Assembly: GCF_014202415.1 (NCBI RefSeq)
Contig: NZ_JACHGR010000010.1
Span: 62,001 to 126,000 of the forward strand
Direction of reading: 5' to 3'
DNA length: 64,000 bases
From: Tolumonas osonensis
GTDB lineage: Bacteria > Pseudomonadota > Gammaproteobacteria > Enterobacterales > Aeromonadaceae
Shown here one piece after another: positions 19,301-27,848 of the stretch. The position numbers and the translations under genes were made by a program. The notes below the pieces were generated by a model, which did no database searches, was not told the origin of the DNA, and worked only from the letters and a program-made list of their open reading frames with translations. Numbering within the stretch: the stretch's first letter is position 1; the number at the start of each line of letters is the position of its first letter.

Positions 19301-20138
19301 GTTTAGCTGTCAGGACTGTCGTTATGGTGGCAATACGCTGGGGCAGTTCCGTGGGCATTTGTCTCCGGTAAAACAGGGTGGCGAGATCCGGGATCTGCAC
19401 TGGCAGGTCGCCAATTCACACTTTGATGGCCAGGCGAGCTGGCTGATCAACAACTATCAGCCGCTCAGCGCGCTGAAAGGCAAATTTGTCAGCAATAATA
19501 CCGAAGTCTTTCTTGGTCATTTTGGTTTTGATCCCGGGTTGACCGGTACAAAAAGTGAAATGGATATTGATGTTTCCTGGCCCGGAGCATTGATTCAGCC
19601 CCGGCTGGAAGCGTTGAGCGGTCAGATCAGCGCGGAAACTGGCGAAGGCGTGTTGCGGGAAGTGAATAATACCGGTGGTAACCGTTTATTGTCGTTGTTC
19701 TCACTGAATGCCATTGTGAGTCGTATCAGTTTCGATTTTCGTGATATTTTCGGTGATGGCCTCTATTTCAAAAAAATAAGCTTCAGCGGCAAACTAGACC
19801 GGGGTGTGTTGCGTAATGATGATCTGTTGCTGGAAAGTCACTCCGGTGAACTGAAAGGACATGGTCTGGTCGATCTGGGGCGGAAAACGATCGATTATCA
19901 GGTGACGTTCTCACCGACACTGACCGGCGGCTTCGGGGTTGCCACGGCATTTGCTATTACACCGATCACCGGTATTGCGGTACTGGCAGCGACGACGATT
20001 CTGCAACCGGTCTTTGATGTGATTACGCAGGTCAGTTATTCCGTCAACGGTAATATCGCGAAACCGGTGATTACCGAACTGGGCCGTAAACAGGAAAAGG
20101 TCAAACTACCTTCACCCAAGACAGAGGAGAGCAAGTAA
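16320..20138 (+). CDS. yhdP: AsmA-like envelope phospholipid-transport protein YhdP
   Basis: This 1272-aa protein (E. coli YhdP 1266 aa) has one N-terminal membrane helix (about 9-28) and a very long periplasmic part of repeating beta-rich segments. It belongs to the TamB/YdbH/YhdP group thought to form a lipid-conducting bridge between the membranes. The C-terminal AsmA-like portion has NRLLSLFSLNAIVSRISFDF and the conserved YFKKISFSGKLDRG. The GTG start at 16320 directly follows the rng stop, so translation is probably coupled; no strong ribosome site is visible. The stop overlaps the nit ATG (TAATG). High confidence. Confidence 0.95.
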   Translation: MNWRGIVRGGAVFLSVILMLLAVLVTALRFGLPDLQPHRDWILKQLLPDTVSSASVAQIGWRWQDYGLQLELRDVALRQQGAVPFELSAKQLQLHCNPFLQFWKTHGCLATLQADQLQLTLNLPKAAASSAESPDLNDVLPLLLEQFAQANITDSQIRLFRQQQLLAEFHIDQLYAENRGGAHKLFSRISVAQQALVVPLLLQAELQGAARQDALQGHIYLATEPHASKQPGALLPTPLAVNAQSIHGSLAFQLWLERQPGQWQSALLQLGLNRLGWQQAEQQHSLELQGGEIVWQRHADDWQLYSQGLQLHSDNQPWRSWQLQLNKQAEQYTGQMDPLLLSELTPLAGMLLPVESAASEALRTLTPQGRLSEFRFSRDEAQDSWQFSGQMEQLQWQRWRMIPGLHDVDASFHLSPQGVALTVQQLKPQTWDLQPYFEKPWPVEAFSAVLNWQKLSDGWALTAEQVQLKTDVVTTATQFRLSQEGKQPLFLALDSGVDLKDASQAHYYFPHGAMGEPVIKYLTSALQGGHAENARILWHGAFRDFPFKEKNGIFQAWVPLRDATFQFGAGWLPLREMSLDLLFENDRLDMQGDHALLGDASSPRLHAWFPKLAPGARLYIDADIAGTGEAVSDYLYRSPLQNSVGSALQAVRIQKPLTGELKLDIPMDGSQVKVNGKVKLAGNSLYLPSLDLPLEQLQGELSFDDNKTAIEELQATLWGQPLRVQYAGEQQADEYQVKLGLQGEWDSQRDKVLPQLAHQTLQGRANWQGTLDLHLYKGGHYYYDARLTSPLTSLALDLPAPYNKPAGRNWPLQVKVSGNQNSSVINGSLNHEWQLQADWAPDQKQFRRFWLDNQVIERSTGPRLPFSVSAILSEADVSAWLDWWQRWPKNGLQTVNQLFPSVGAVDVRVDKLHLADQLWRDVRFNMSPDRDGNRIWLESSKAQGMIHLPASKKKPIRIDMARLYWADSGEDKPAEPPMSLSTQQAWLARWPDLLFSCQDCRYGGNTLGQFRGHLSPVKQGGEIRDLHWQVANSHFDGQASWLINNYQPLSALKGKFVSNNTEVFLGHFGFDPGLTGTKSEMDIDVSWPGALIQPRLEALSGQISAETGEGVLREVNNTGGNRLLSLFSLNAIVSRISFDFRDIFGDGLYFKKISFSGKLDRGVLRNDDLLLESHSGELKGHGLVDLGRKTIDYQVTFSPTLTGGFGVATAFAITPITGIAVLAATTILQPVFDVITQVSYSVNGNIAKPVITELGRKQEKVKLPSPKTEESK

Positions 20139-20959
20139 TGCAGCTGGTTGCTTTACAACTCAATGCTCAGGCTGACTGGTTACATAACCGGGCTCAGATC
20201 GCGGCGTTGTTGCAGCGTTTGCCATTGGAACGTCCCTGTCTGGTTTTATTACCGGAAAACTTTGCCTGCATGGGGGCTCCCCGAGATTATCAGCAGTTAG
20301 CCGAATCGGTAGGTGATGGCCCGGTACAACATCAGCTGAGAGAATGGGCCCGAGAATTTGATATCTGGCTGGTTGCCGGTTCTCTGCCTACCCGGGTCCC
20401 GGACGAATTACGCACGCATACCACGTCACTGGTGTTTAACCCGCAGGGTGAGCTGGTGGATTTTTATCACAAACTGCATCTGTTTGATGTCGATGTGGCG
20501 GATGCCCGCGGACGTTATCGCGAATCCGATTCCTTTGTGCCGGGAAATGATACCTGTGTGGTGCCATCGCCGTTCGGCGGTCTGGGTCTCAGTATCTGTT
20601 ATGACGTGCGTTTTCCGGAGCTGTACCGCTTACTGCGTCAGCAGGGAGCCGATATTTTACTGGTGCCGGCGGCGTTCACCAAAGTGACGGGGCAGGCCCA
20701 CTGGCTGCCGCTGTTACAGGCGCGGGCAATTGAAAATCAGTGTTATATCGTGGCCGCCAATCAGTGTGGCAGTCATGACGGAAATCGTGAAACCTGGGGG
20801 CACTCGGTGATTATTGCGCCCTGGGGGGATGTACTGGCTCAGCAAGGCACGCAGCCCGGCGTGATTGCGGCCACGCTGGATCCACAACAAACGGAACATA
20901 TCCGCAAATCAATGCCGGTCCAGCTGCATGCCAGACTGACACCGGCCTGGAGAGAATAA
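20138..20959 (+). CDS. nit: Carbon-nitrogen hydrolase, Nit1/deaminated-glutathione amidase type
   Basis: This 273-aa nitrilase-superfamily amidase has the catalytic triad Glu40 ([10 protein letters not shown]), Lys112 (FYHKLHLFD) and Cys154 ([14 protein letters not shown]). The blocks around Lys and Cys are those of the Nit branch, which hydrolyses deaminated glutathione as metabolite repair; this substrate is inferred from the branch. The yhdP-nit-tldD order recurs in several gammaproteobacteria as I remember them. Its start overlaps the yhdP stop, and tldD begins 4 bp later. Confident on family, moderate on substrate. Confidence 0.88.
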   Translation: MQLVALQLNAQADWLHNRAQIAALLQRLPLERPCLVLLPENFACMGAPRDYQQLAESVGDGPVQHQLREWAREFDIWLVAGSLPTRVPDELRTHTTSLVFNPQGELVDFYHKLHLFDVDVADARGRYRESDSFVPGNDTCVVPSPFGGLGLSICYDVRFPELYRLLRQQGADILLVPAAFTKVTGQAHWLPLLQARAIENQCYIVAANQCGSHDGNRETWGHSVIIAPWGDVLAQQGTQPGVIAATLDPQQTEHIRKSMPVQLHARLTPAWRE

Positions 20960-20963
20960 TTTA

Positions 20964-22409
20964 ATGTTGTTATCGCAAGTCAGCGAACGGTTATTGGCCG
21001 TAAACGGTCTGGATCAGGACATTCTGGCACAGCAGTTGCGTCAGTTGATGAGTCATCAGATTGATTTCGGTGATTTCTATTTCCAGAGCGGTGTGCATGA
21101 GTCCTGGATCCTGGAAGATGGCATTGTCAAAGACGGTAGCTATAACATTGAGCAGGGCGTCGGCGTCCGTGCGATCAGTGGCGAAAAGACCGGCTTTGCC
21201 TATTCCGATGAACTGAGTCTGAATGCGCTGCAGCAGGCCGTTATTGCCGCCCGCGGTGTCGCCGGGAGTGGCGGCGATGGCCAGATCAGGGTCTGGCAGC
21301 CAGGCAGTCCGCAGGCACGCTATCCGGCGGTAGACCCGTTACCCGGATTGGTTCAACCGCAAAAAATTGCCTTGCTGGAAGAGCTGGATCAGTTTGCCCG
21401 TTCGCTTGATCCCCGGATCACGCAAGTCATGGCCTCGTTATCCGGGGTGTATGAAGAAGTGCTGATTGCGGCAACCGATGGTACGCTGGTGGCGGATATC
21501 CGGCCACTGGTACGACTCAGCGTGACCGTGCTGGCAGAGCAGAAAGCCCGGCGTGAACGAGGCAGCGCCGGTGGCGGTGGTCGCTGTGGCTATGATTATT
21601 TCTTTGAAGTGGAGCATGGCGAAAGTCGCGCCCGTGGTTATGTCCGGGAAGCTGTGCGTCAGGCGCTGGTTAATCTGGAAGCGGTGGATGCGCCGGCCGG
21701 CATGATGCCGGTGGTGCTGGGTGCCGGCTGGCCGGGTGTGTTGCTGCATGAAGCAGTGGGACATGGTCTGGAAGGCGATTTCAACCGTAAAGGTTCCTCT
21801 GCCTTCAGCGGTAAAATCGGACAACAGGTGGCATCAAAACATTGCACGATTGTTGATGACGGTACCATCATGGGGCGTCGTGGGTCACTGACAGTGGATG
21901 ACGAAGGCACGCCAACTCAGCATACCGTACTGATCGAGAATGGGATTCTGAAAGGCTATATGCAGGACAAGCTGAATGCGCGGCTGATGGGTGTCTCCTC
22001 CACTGGCAATGGTCGCCGTGAATCGTACGCGGCCTTGCCGATGCCACGCATGACCAATACCTATATGCTGCCGGGCGAGTATGATCCGCAGGAGATCATC
22101 GCGTCCGTGAAGAAAGGCATTTATGCGCCGAATTTCGGTGGTGGTCAGGTTGATATTACCTCCGGCAAATTCGTGTTCTCCGCGTCGGAAGCCTATCTGA
22201 TCGAAGATGGCAAAATCACGGCACCGATCAAAGGAGCCACGCTGATTGGCAATGGTCCGGAAGCGATGCAGCAGGTGTCGATGGTGGGCAATGATCTGGC
22301 ATTGGATCGCGGTGTCGGTGTCTGTGGCAAGGATGGTCAGAGTGTGCCGGTAGGTGTCGGTCAGCCGACACTGAAACTGGACGAAATGACGGTCGGTGGT
22401 ACCCGGTAA
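20964..22409 (+). CDS. tldD: Metalloprotease subunit TldD
   Basis: This 481-aa protein has exactly the length of E. coli TldD. It carries the zinc motif HExxxH as HEAVGH (His262, Glu263, His267), followed by [10 protein letters not shown]. TldD forms a heterodimer with PmbA/TldE that unfolds and cleaves unstructured peptides, including microcin B17 precursor and CcdA. Its partner pmbA lies 0.6 kb downstream beyond yjgA. The C-terminus [10 protein letters not shown] is conserved. High confidence. Confidence 0.97.
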   Translation: MLLSQVSERLLAVNGLDQDILAQQLRQLMSHQIDFGDFYFQSGVHESWILEDGIVKDGSYNIEQGVGVRAISGEKTGFAYSDELSLNALQQAVIAARGVAGSGGDGQIRVWQPGSPQARYPAVDPLPGLVQPQKIALLEELDQFARSLDPRITQVMASLSGVYEEVLIAATDGTLVADIRPLVRLSVTVLAEQKARRERGSAGGGGRCGYDYFFEVEHGESRARGYVREAVRQALVNLEAVDAPAGMMPVVLGAGWPGVLLHEAVGHGLEGDFNRKGSSAFSGKIGQQVASKHCTIVDDGTIMGRRGSLTVDDEGTPTQHTVLIENGILKGYMQDKLNARLMGVSSTGNGRRESYAALPMPRMTNTYMLPGEYDPQEIIASVKKGIYAPNFGGGQVDITSGKFVFSASEAYLIEDGKITAPIKGATLIGNGPEAMQQVSMVGNDLALDRGVGVCGKDGQSVPVGVGQPTLKLDEMTVGGTR

Positions 22410-22414
22410 TAACG

Positions 22415-22442
22415 AAAACGGCGTGGTATTCCACGCCGTTTT
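22415..22442. terminator. Bidirectional terminator between tldD and darP
   Basis: AAAACGGCGTGG (22415-22426), TATT loop and CCACGCCGTTTT (22431-22442) form a perfect 12-bp stem with A-run and T-run arms. It can stop transcription from both convergent genes. Confidence 0.88.
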
Positions 22443-22457
22443 GGTCTGCGATATCGC

Positions 22458-22982
22458 TTAAAGCTGAGCCTCGAAATGCTCACGCAGATATTTGAACAAT
22501 TCGCGGAACGCCACCGGGGGCTGATTGGCGGCCTGTTCTTTTTTGGCTTTGCTGATTAACTGACGCAGTTTCTGCCGCTCCAGGGTATGGCATTCCGCCA
22601 GCACGGCATTGATGGCTTCGTCACCTTCGCTCAGCAGACGATCGCGCCATTTTTCCAGTTTATGCAAGCGGGTGTTGGTACTGTTGTTGCGGCTGCGGAT
22701 CTGATCCAGTACCGCTTTGATGTCTTCAATATCCCGGTTGCGCATCAGCTTGCCGATATATTGCAGATGACGGCGAAACGCTTCATGTTTGCCCTTCAGC
22801 TTATGGCCGGTGGCGATAGCGTCGGTCAGATCTTCATCCAGTGGCACGCGCTCCAGTTCGGCAGGCTTTAAGTTCACCAGCTCCTCGCCCAGTTTCTGCA
22901 GCGCAGTGGCTTCACGTTTCAGCTCGCTTTTACTGACGTAATCGTCATCCCAGTCGTCCTGGGTCTGTTTCTGATGATTCAT
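22458..22982 (-). CDS. darP: Ribosome-associated 50S assembly factor DarP (YjgA)
   Basis: This 174-aa, highly charged, mostly helical protein of the DUF615/YjgA family associates with late 50S precursors. Recognisable blocks are the acidic start DDWDDDYVSKSELKREA, LGEELVNLKP, LKGKHEAFRRHLQYIGKLMR and the end FRELFKYLREHF. It sits between tldD and pmbA on the opposite strand; E. coli has the same yjgA-pmbA adjacency. High confidence. Confidence 0.94.
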   Translation of the reverse strand: MNHQKQTQDDWDDDYVSKSELKREATALQKLGEELVNLKPAELERVPLDEDLTDAIATGHKLKGKHEAFRRHLQYIGKLMRNRDIEDIKAVLDQIRSRNNSTNTRLHKLEKWRDRLLSEGDEAINAVLAECHTLERQKLRQLISKAKKEQAANQPPVAFRELFKYLREHFEAQL

Positions 22983-23068
22983 GGTGTCACTCTTCTCTTT
23001 ATTCCTCTCTTATATGGTAACAGGTATCTGTGATAGCCTGTGAAAAAATGCAGTCGGATCAGGCGAAC

Positions 23069-24412
23069 ATGAATTCTCAGGAACAGGTTTTACAGGAACA
23101 GCACAAACTCGAACAGGTCATTTCGGATGCGCTGCAGATTGCGCAGGAGCTCGGTGCGGATACGGCCGAAATCTCGATCAGCAAGCAGACCGGTATTTCG
23201 GTGAATACCCGGGGCGGTGAAGTCGAGAATATTGAATTTAACAAAGATGGCGCACTTGGCATTGCGGTCTATCGGGATGGTCGCAAAGGCTCATCATCGA
23301 CCGCCGATCTCAGCACCGCCGCTATCCGTCGTTGTATTGAAGCCTCGCTGGAAATATCACGCTATACCGCAGTGGATGTCTGTGCCGGGCTGGCTGAACG
23401 CGAGCTGATGGCCTGGGATGCGCCGGAGCTGGCACTGCTGTATCCGGTGGCCCTGGATCCGCAGTACGGAATTGAACTGGCGCGTCGCTGCGAGCAGCAT
23501 GCATTGTCACTGGATAAGCGGATCAAGCAATCGGACAGCGGCAGTTTCTCCAGTCACCATGGCATCAAGGTCTATGGCAATACCCATGGTTTTGTCAAAG
23601 GCTATGCCGCCAGCCGTCACTCGCTGAGTTGCGTGCTGATCGGAGAACTGGATGGCGATATGCAGCGTGATTACAGCTACAGTACGGCGCGCGAGCTGAG
23701 TGACCTCTGGACACCGGAACGTATTGCGGAAGAGGCGGTGCAACGTACGGTGTCGCATCTCGGCGGCCGTAAAATCGCTACTACCGAAGTGCCGGTACTG
23801 TTCCTGCCGGAAGCCGCGAACAGCCTGTTCGGCCATCTGGTTTCCGCGATCAGTGGTGGCAACCTGTACCGTAAGTCCTCGTTCCTGCTGGATAGCCTGG
23901 GCCAATCCCTGTTCCCGGCCTGGCTGCAAATCAATGAATATGCACATCTGCCGAAAGGGCTGGCCAGTTCGCCGTTCGACAATGAAGGGGTCCGGACCTG
24001 TGACCGGGCCATCATTCAGGACGGTGTGTTGCAGACCTATCTGCTGACCGCCTATTCCGGCCGTAAACTGGGCATGCAATCAACCGGTCATGCCGGTGGG
24101 ATCCATAACTGGCGCGTTGACGGTCAGGGACAGACACTGGACGCGCTGATCAAGCAGATGGGGACCGGTCTGGTCGTCAGTGAGCTGATGGGGCAAGGGG
24201 TCAATATCGTGACCGGCGATTATTCACGCGGCGCGACCGGCTTCTGGGTGGAAAACGGTCAGATCGCGTATCCGGTGGAAGAGATCACCATTGCCGGTAA
24301 TCTGAAAGAGATGTTCAGCCAGATCGTTGCCGTCGGCAGTGATATCGATCCCCGCTGCAGTCTGCAAAGCGGTTCCGTGCTGATTGAGCGGATGAAAATC
24401 GCGGGCAATTAA
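23069..24412 (+). CDS. pmbA: Metalloprotease accessory subunit PmbA (TldE)
   Basis: This is the partner of TldD, with the same fold but no zinc motif. With the ATG at 23069 it has 447 aa (E. coli 450). In-frame alternatives are a GTG at 23030 (AGG 5 nt upstream) and an ATG at 23048 (no ribosome site); I favour 23069 because homology begins shortly after it and CAGG precedes it. Blocks include SKQTGISVNTRGGEVEN, STGHAGGIHNWR, SELMGQGVNIVTGDYSRGA and the tail IERMKIAGN. High confidence on identity, moderate on start. Confidence 0.94.
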   Translation: MNSQEQVLQEQHKLEQVISDALQIAQELGADTAEISISKQTGISVNTRGGEVENIEFNKDGALGIAVYRDGRKGSSSTADLSTAAIRRCIEASLEISRYTAVDVCAGLAERELMAWDAPELALLYPVALDPQYGIELARRCEQHALSLDKRIKQSDSGSFSSHHGIKVYGNTHGFVKGYAASRHSLSCVLIGELDGDMQRDYSYSTARELSDLWTPERIAEEAVQRTVSHLGGRKIATTEVPVLFLPEAANSLFGHLVSAISGGNLYRKSSFLLDSLGQSLFPAWLQINEYAHLPKGLASSPFDNEGVRTCDRAIIQDGVLQTYLLTAYSGRKLGMQSTGHAGGIHNWRVDGQGQTLDALIKQMGTGLVVSELMGQGVNIVTGDYSRGATGFWVENGQIAYPVEEITIAGNLKEMFSQIVAVGSDIDPRCSLQSGSVLIERMKIAGN

Positions 24413-24421
24413 GGCGGGATG

Positions 24422-24445
24422 ACAGACGGCGCCAGGGCCGTCTGT
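24422..24445. terminator. Hairpin between convergent pmbA and tmaR
   Basis: ACAGACGGC (24422-24430) and GCCGTCTGT (24437-24445) form a perfect 9-bp stem with a 6-nt loop. No T-run follows on either strand, so termination, if any, is not of the classical type. Its place between two convergent stops suits a 3'-end structure. Confidence 0.55.
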
Positions 24446-24455
24446 TAAGCAGGAA

Positions 24456-24785
24456 TTACTCCGGGGTGCCTTCTTTACGGAAGGTGCGCGGGAAGTTACG
24501 CAGTTGTTTGCTGGCTTCGCGACGCTGTTTGGACAGCTCGGCACCCACGATGGTCAGATCATCCACGCGATCTTCGTAATCGCCTTTCATGTTGTGGATG
24601 ATTTCCAGAATATCTTCGTAGCTCATGCCTGGTTTCAGGTATTCGGTCAGGTTAGCCAGCAGTGCAACACGTTTCTGGTTGTCACGGATTTTGCGGGCAT
24701 TGTCTTCGATTTCGCGGGTCAGTTTGTTTTTCAGACGAGCCACGCGTACGAATTCCAGAATGTTATTCATTTCGTTGTTTTGCAT
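24456..24785 (-). CDS. tmaR: PTS enzyme I polar-localisation regulator TmaR (YeeX)
   Basis: This small coiled-coil protein of the DUF496/YeeX family closely follows E. coli Tma[18 protein letters not shown], the invariant [16 protein letters not shown], then [11 protein letters not shown] and AELSKQRRE. In E. coli, TmaR clusters PTS enzyme I at the cell pole and so tunes sugar uptake. The ATG at 24785 gives 109 aa, the E. coli length, with GGTGGA upstream; an in-frame ATG at 24800 would add five residues. It fits a genome with several PTS operons. High confidence on family. Confidence 0.9.
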   Translation of the reverse strand: MQNNEMNNILEFVRVARLKNKLTREIEDNARKIRDNQKRVALLANLTEYLKPGMSYEDILEIIHNMKGDYEDRVDDLTIVGAELSKQRREASKQLRNFPRTFRKEGTPE

Positions 24786-24896
24786 TGTGTTGTCCACCAT
24801 ATTTCAGCTTGTTGATTCTTCGCTCTGACCACTGTTTTGTTGGCTGTGGTTTACCTTCATCCTGCCATGTTTATGGCGCAAGAGCCAGCCCCGGTT

Positions 24897-25199
24897 TCAG
24901 TATACCGGCCAATTCAGCAGTATCCATACAGACAGTGTGCCTTCCAGCAGATATTGCCCGTTAAATTCCCGCCGCCACAAAGCGGCACAGAAAAATCCAC
25001 CAGCCAGAGCCAGCGCCGCCAGCGGGTAATAAACCAGTTCGCCCAGCTGATCAAACAAGGTGAGCATCAGCGTTCGTAACGGCACCGGCAGCCAGATCCC
25101 CAGCCAGCCGAGCACGACGAGCGCAGGGACGATCCCCAGTACCAGCGAACTCAGCCGGATTTTCAGGCTGAAGACGTATTTCCAACGGGTGGCGGACAT
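24897..25199 (-). CDS. Small membrane protein of unknown function, in operon with rep
   Basis: This 100-aa protein has a basic N-terminus (MSATRWKYVFSLKIRLS) and three hydrophobic stretches (about 17-40, 55-72 and 85-99). The start lies only 3 bp after the rep stop, which supports co-transcription and reality as a gene. I recognise no family, and nothing in the context suggests a specific role. Confidence 0.65.
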   Translation of the reverse strand: MSATRWKYVFSLKIRLSSLVLGIVPALVVLGWLGIWLPVPLRTLMLTLFDQLGELVYYPLAALALAGGFFCAALWRREFNGQYLLEGTLSVWILLNWPVY

Positions 25200-25202
25200 G
25201 AA

Positions 25203-27227
25203 TTACCCCTTTTCTTTCAGCATGGCACGAAGGTTGGCAATGCCGGTTCTGCCTTTCTGCTGGCGCTGTTCGGCACTGGCCGGCTCTTTGCGGTTTTCCC
25301 ACTGCAAATCATCCTGCGGCAGCTCCAGCAGGAAGCGGCTCGGTTCCGGACGTACCGTATCGCCGAACTGACGGCGTTCCTTGCACAGCACAAAACAGAG
25401 TTCGGTCTGTGCCCGGGTGATGCCGACATACGCCAGGCGACGTTCCTCATCAATGTTGTCTTCATCAATGCTGGTCTGATGCGGCAGCAGTCCTTCTTCC
25501 ATCCCGATCAGGAAGACATACGGAAATTCCAGTCCTTTAGAGGCATGCAAAGTCATCAGCTGTACCTGGTCCAGCTCTTCATCCCCTTCGTTGCGCTCCA
25601 GCATATCCCGCAGTGTAAAACGGGCGACCGCTTCGCTTAGATTCAGCGGTGCTTCATCGGTCTGGACATCGCCGGCCAGCATATCGGTCAGCCAGCGGTA
25701 CAGCGTGGAGACGTTCTGCATCCGCATCTCGGCGGCTTTCGGACTGGGCGAGGTTTCATACAGCCATTCCTCATAGTGAATGTCTTTGATCAGATCGCGG
25801 ACCACTTCTTCGCTGTTGCCCCGTGCCGCGTTGTCGCTCATGCGGCACAGCCAGTCGCAGAAATGCCGCAGCGCCTGCAATCCGCGGCCATGCAGATGTT
25901 GTTCCAGTCCCAGTTCAAAACTCGCGGCATACAGGCTCTTGCCCCGCTGATTGGCGTAATGGCCGAGTTTCTCCAGTGTTTGCGGACCAATCTCGCGGCG
26001 GGGCAGATTCACCACCCGCAGGAAGGCGTTATCATCATCGGGATTCACCAGCAGACGCAGGTACGCCATGATGTCCTTGATTTCGGTACGCGAGAAAAAC
26101 GACGTGCCGCCACTGATCTTGTAAGGAATGCGGTTCTGCATTAGCACCTTTTCCAGCAGGCGAGACTGATGGTTGCCACGATACAGGATGGCGTAATCCT
26201 TCCAGCTGGTCCGGTTCATGAAACGATGTCCCATGATTTCTGCCGCGACCTTTTCCGCTTCATGTTCTTCGTTCTTTGCCATCAGCACCCGCACCGGAAT
26301 ACCGTAATCCAGCTCGGAGAACAGCTGTTTATCAAACACGTGCGGGTTATTGGCAATCAGGATATTGGCGCATTTCAGGATGCGGCCTTTGGAGCGGTAG
26401 TTCTGCTCCAGCTTGATCACGTTCAGGCGCGGGAAATCCTGCTGCAGCCGCACCAGATTCTGTGGCTGTGCGCCACGCCAGGAATAGATCGACTGATCGT
26501 CATCACCGACCACGGTAAAGCGGGCGCGCTCGCCAACCAGCAGTTTCACCAGCTCGTACTGGCTGGTATTGGTGTCTTGGTATTCATCGACCAGCAGGTA
26601 ACGGATGCGGTTTTGCCACTGTTCCCGCACTTCGGCATTGGTTTTTAACAACAACGTTGGCAGCAGGATCAGGTCATCAAAATCCAGTGCGTTATAGGCA
26701 CTCATCTGCTTCTGATAGCGTTCATAGAAGATCGCCGTGCGCTGTTCTTCCGGTGTCCGGGCCCGTTTCAGGGCCTGCGCCGGCAAAATCAGATCATTTT
26801 TATAACGGGAGATGCTTTGTACTAATTCCTGTAACAAAACTTTGTCACCCTGTAGCTCCGGCTCGGTCAGCTCTTTGAGCAGACTCATCTGATCGGTGTC
26901 ATCAAACAGGGAAAAGTTTGCCTTGAGCTGCAGCTGTTTGTGTTCCCGCCGGATCAGATCCAGCCCGAGAGAGTGAAACGTTGAAACCGTCAGACCACGC
27001 GCTTCCCGGCGACCCAGGGTTTGCGCCACACGCTCTTTCATCTCTCGCGCTGCTTTGTTGGTAAAGGTGACGGCAAAGATATGACGTGCCTGATAGCTGC
27101 ATTCGCGGATCAGGTAAGCAATTTTAGCGGTAATTACACGGGTTTTTCCGCTACCGGCACCCGCCAGCACCAGGCAGGGGCCGGAGACATAATGCATTGC
27201 ATCGAGTTGTCGGGGATTGAGTTTCAT
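25203..27227 (-). CDS. rep: ATP-dependent DNA helicase Rep
   Basis: This 674-aa UvrD/Rep superfamily 1A helicase (E. coli Rep 673 aa) moves 3'-5' and removes protein roadblocks ahead of the replication fork. Motif I appears as [11 protein letters not shown] (about 23-33), Ia as [14 protein letters not shown] as [13 protein letters not shown] as [17 protein letters not shown] as LEQNYRS, V as [11 protein letters not shown] and VI as YVGITRAQ. The Rep-like C-terminus includes [16 protein letters not shown]. It is the first gene of a rep-small membrane protein pair. High confidence. Confidence 0.97.
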   Translation of the reverse strand: MKLNPRQLDAMHYVSGPCLVLAGAGSGKTRVITAKIAYLIRECSYQARHIFAVTFTNKAAREMKERVAQTLGRREARGLTVSTFHSLGLDLIRREHKQLQLKANFSLFDDTDQMSLLKELTEPELQGDKVLLQELVQSISRYKNDLILPAQALKRARTPEEQRTAIFYERYQKQMSAYNALDFDDLILLPTLLLKTNAEVREQWQNRIRYLLVDEYQDTNTSQYELVKLLVGERARFTVVGDDDQSIYSWRGAQPQNLVRLQQDFPRLNVIKLEQNYRSKGRILKCANILIANNPHVFDKQLFSELDYGIPVRVLMAKNEEHEAEKVAAEIMGHRFMNRTSWKDYAILYRGNHQSRLLEKVLMQNRIPYKISGGTSFFSRTEIKDIMAYLRLLVNPDDDNAFLRVVNLPRREIGPQTLEKLGHYANQRGKSLYAASFELGLEQHLHGRGLQALRHFCDWLCRMSDNAARGNSEEVVRDLIKDIHYEEWLYETSPSPKAAEMRMQNVSTLYRWLTDMLAGDVQTDEAPLNLSEAVARFTLRDMLERNEGDEELDQVQLMTLHASKGLEFPYVFLIGMEEGLLPHQTSIDEDNIDEERRLAYVGITRAQTELCFVLCKERRQFGDTVRPEPSRFLLELPQDDLQWENRKEPASAEQRQQKGRTGIANLRAMLKEKG

Positions 27228-27303
27228 GCCTTGTCACCATCAGCGCATCGGGCGGGCAGTATAGCAAAACAAATACAAGATACCTTGTGGGAGGTGTAAT
27301 TCG

Positions 27304-27813
27304 ATGGCTTACATGAATTCCGGAATCGAGATGAAAACATCGCAGTATGACTGGAAAATGATCGGCCTGATCATATTGTTCTTAGCCGTAGTTGGTGTGC
27401 TGGTAACGGTGAAACTGGTGTTTCCGGATATGACCAAAGAGAAACTCTTTGCCATGCTGGGTTCTGCGCCAGCCACAACAGTTTCCCAGCCGGTTCCGGC
27501 GGCAACACAACCGGCGGCGGCCGTCACTCCCGCACAAGAACAGCCGGCACAGACTAAAACTGCAGTAACAGCGGCCATCGCATCGGCTGACGTTATCGCG
27601 GCGCCGGTAGCCGAGCCCGGCAACGTGAAGCCGGTTCAGCCCACAACAAAATCAGAGCCGGCTGTCACCGCAGTCACAGGCACGCATGCTGTGGCGGATG
27701 ATACTGCCAGCGCCGCATCAATAGCACCACCGCAAACAACACCATCCCGTTCGAACACCCCGACGCAGATCTCCTGTTCAGCAGAAGATCGGGCCGCCGA
27801 ACTTTGCCAGTAA
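27304..27813 (+). CDS. Membrane-anchored Ala/Thr/Pro-rich protein with C-terminal C-x9-C motif
   Basis: This 169-aa protein of no recognised family has a single membrane helix at about residues 20-41 (MIGLIILFLAVVGVLVTV), then a ~110-residue linker rich in Ala, Thr, Pro and Val, then the terminal motif CSAEDRAAELCQ. Lys residues before the helix predict N-in, C-out topology, placing the motif in the periplasm. GGAGG precedes the ATG. The next gene, 35 bp on, ends in an almost identical motif (CTMEDRAIGLCM), so the two products probably work together. Real gene likely; function unknown. Confidence 0.7.
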   Translation: MAYMNSGIEMKTSQYDWKMIGLIILFLAVVGVLVTVKLVFPDMTKEKLFAMLGSAPATTVSQPVPAATQPAAAVTPAQEQPAQTKTAVTAAIASADVIAAPVAEPGNVKPVQPTTKSEPAVTAVTGTHAVADDTASAASIAPPQTTPSRSNTPTQISCSAEDRAAELCQ

Positions 27814-27848
27814 TGACACGGACAAATAATAATCAGGGAGATAACGTA

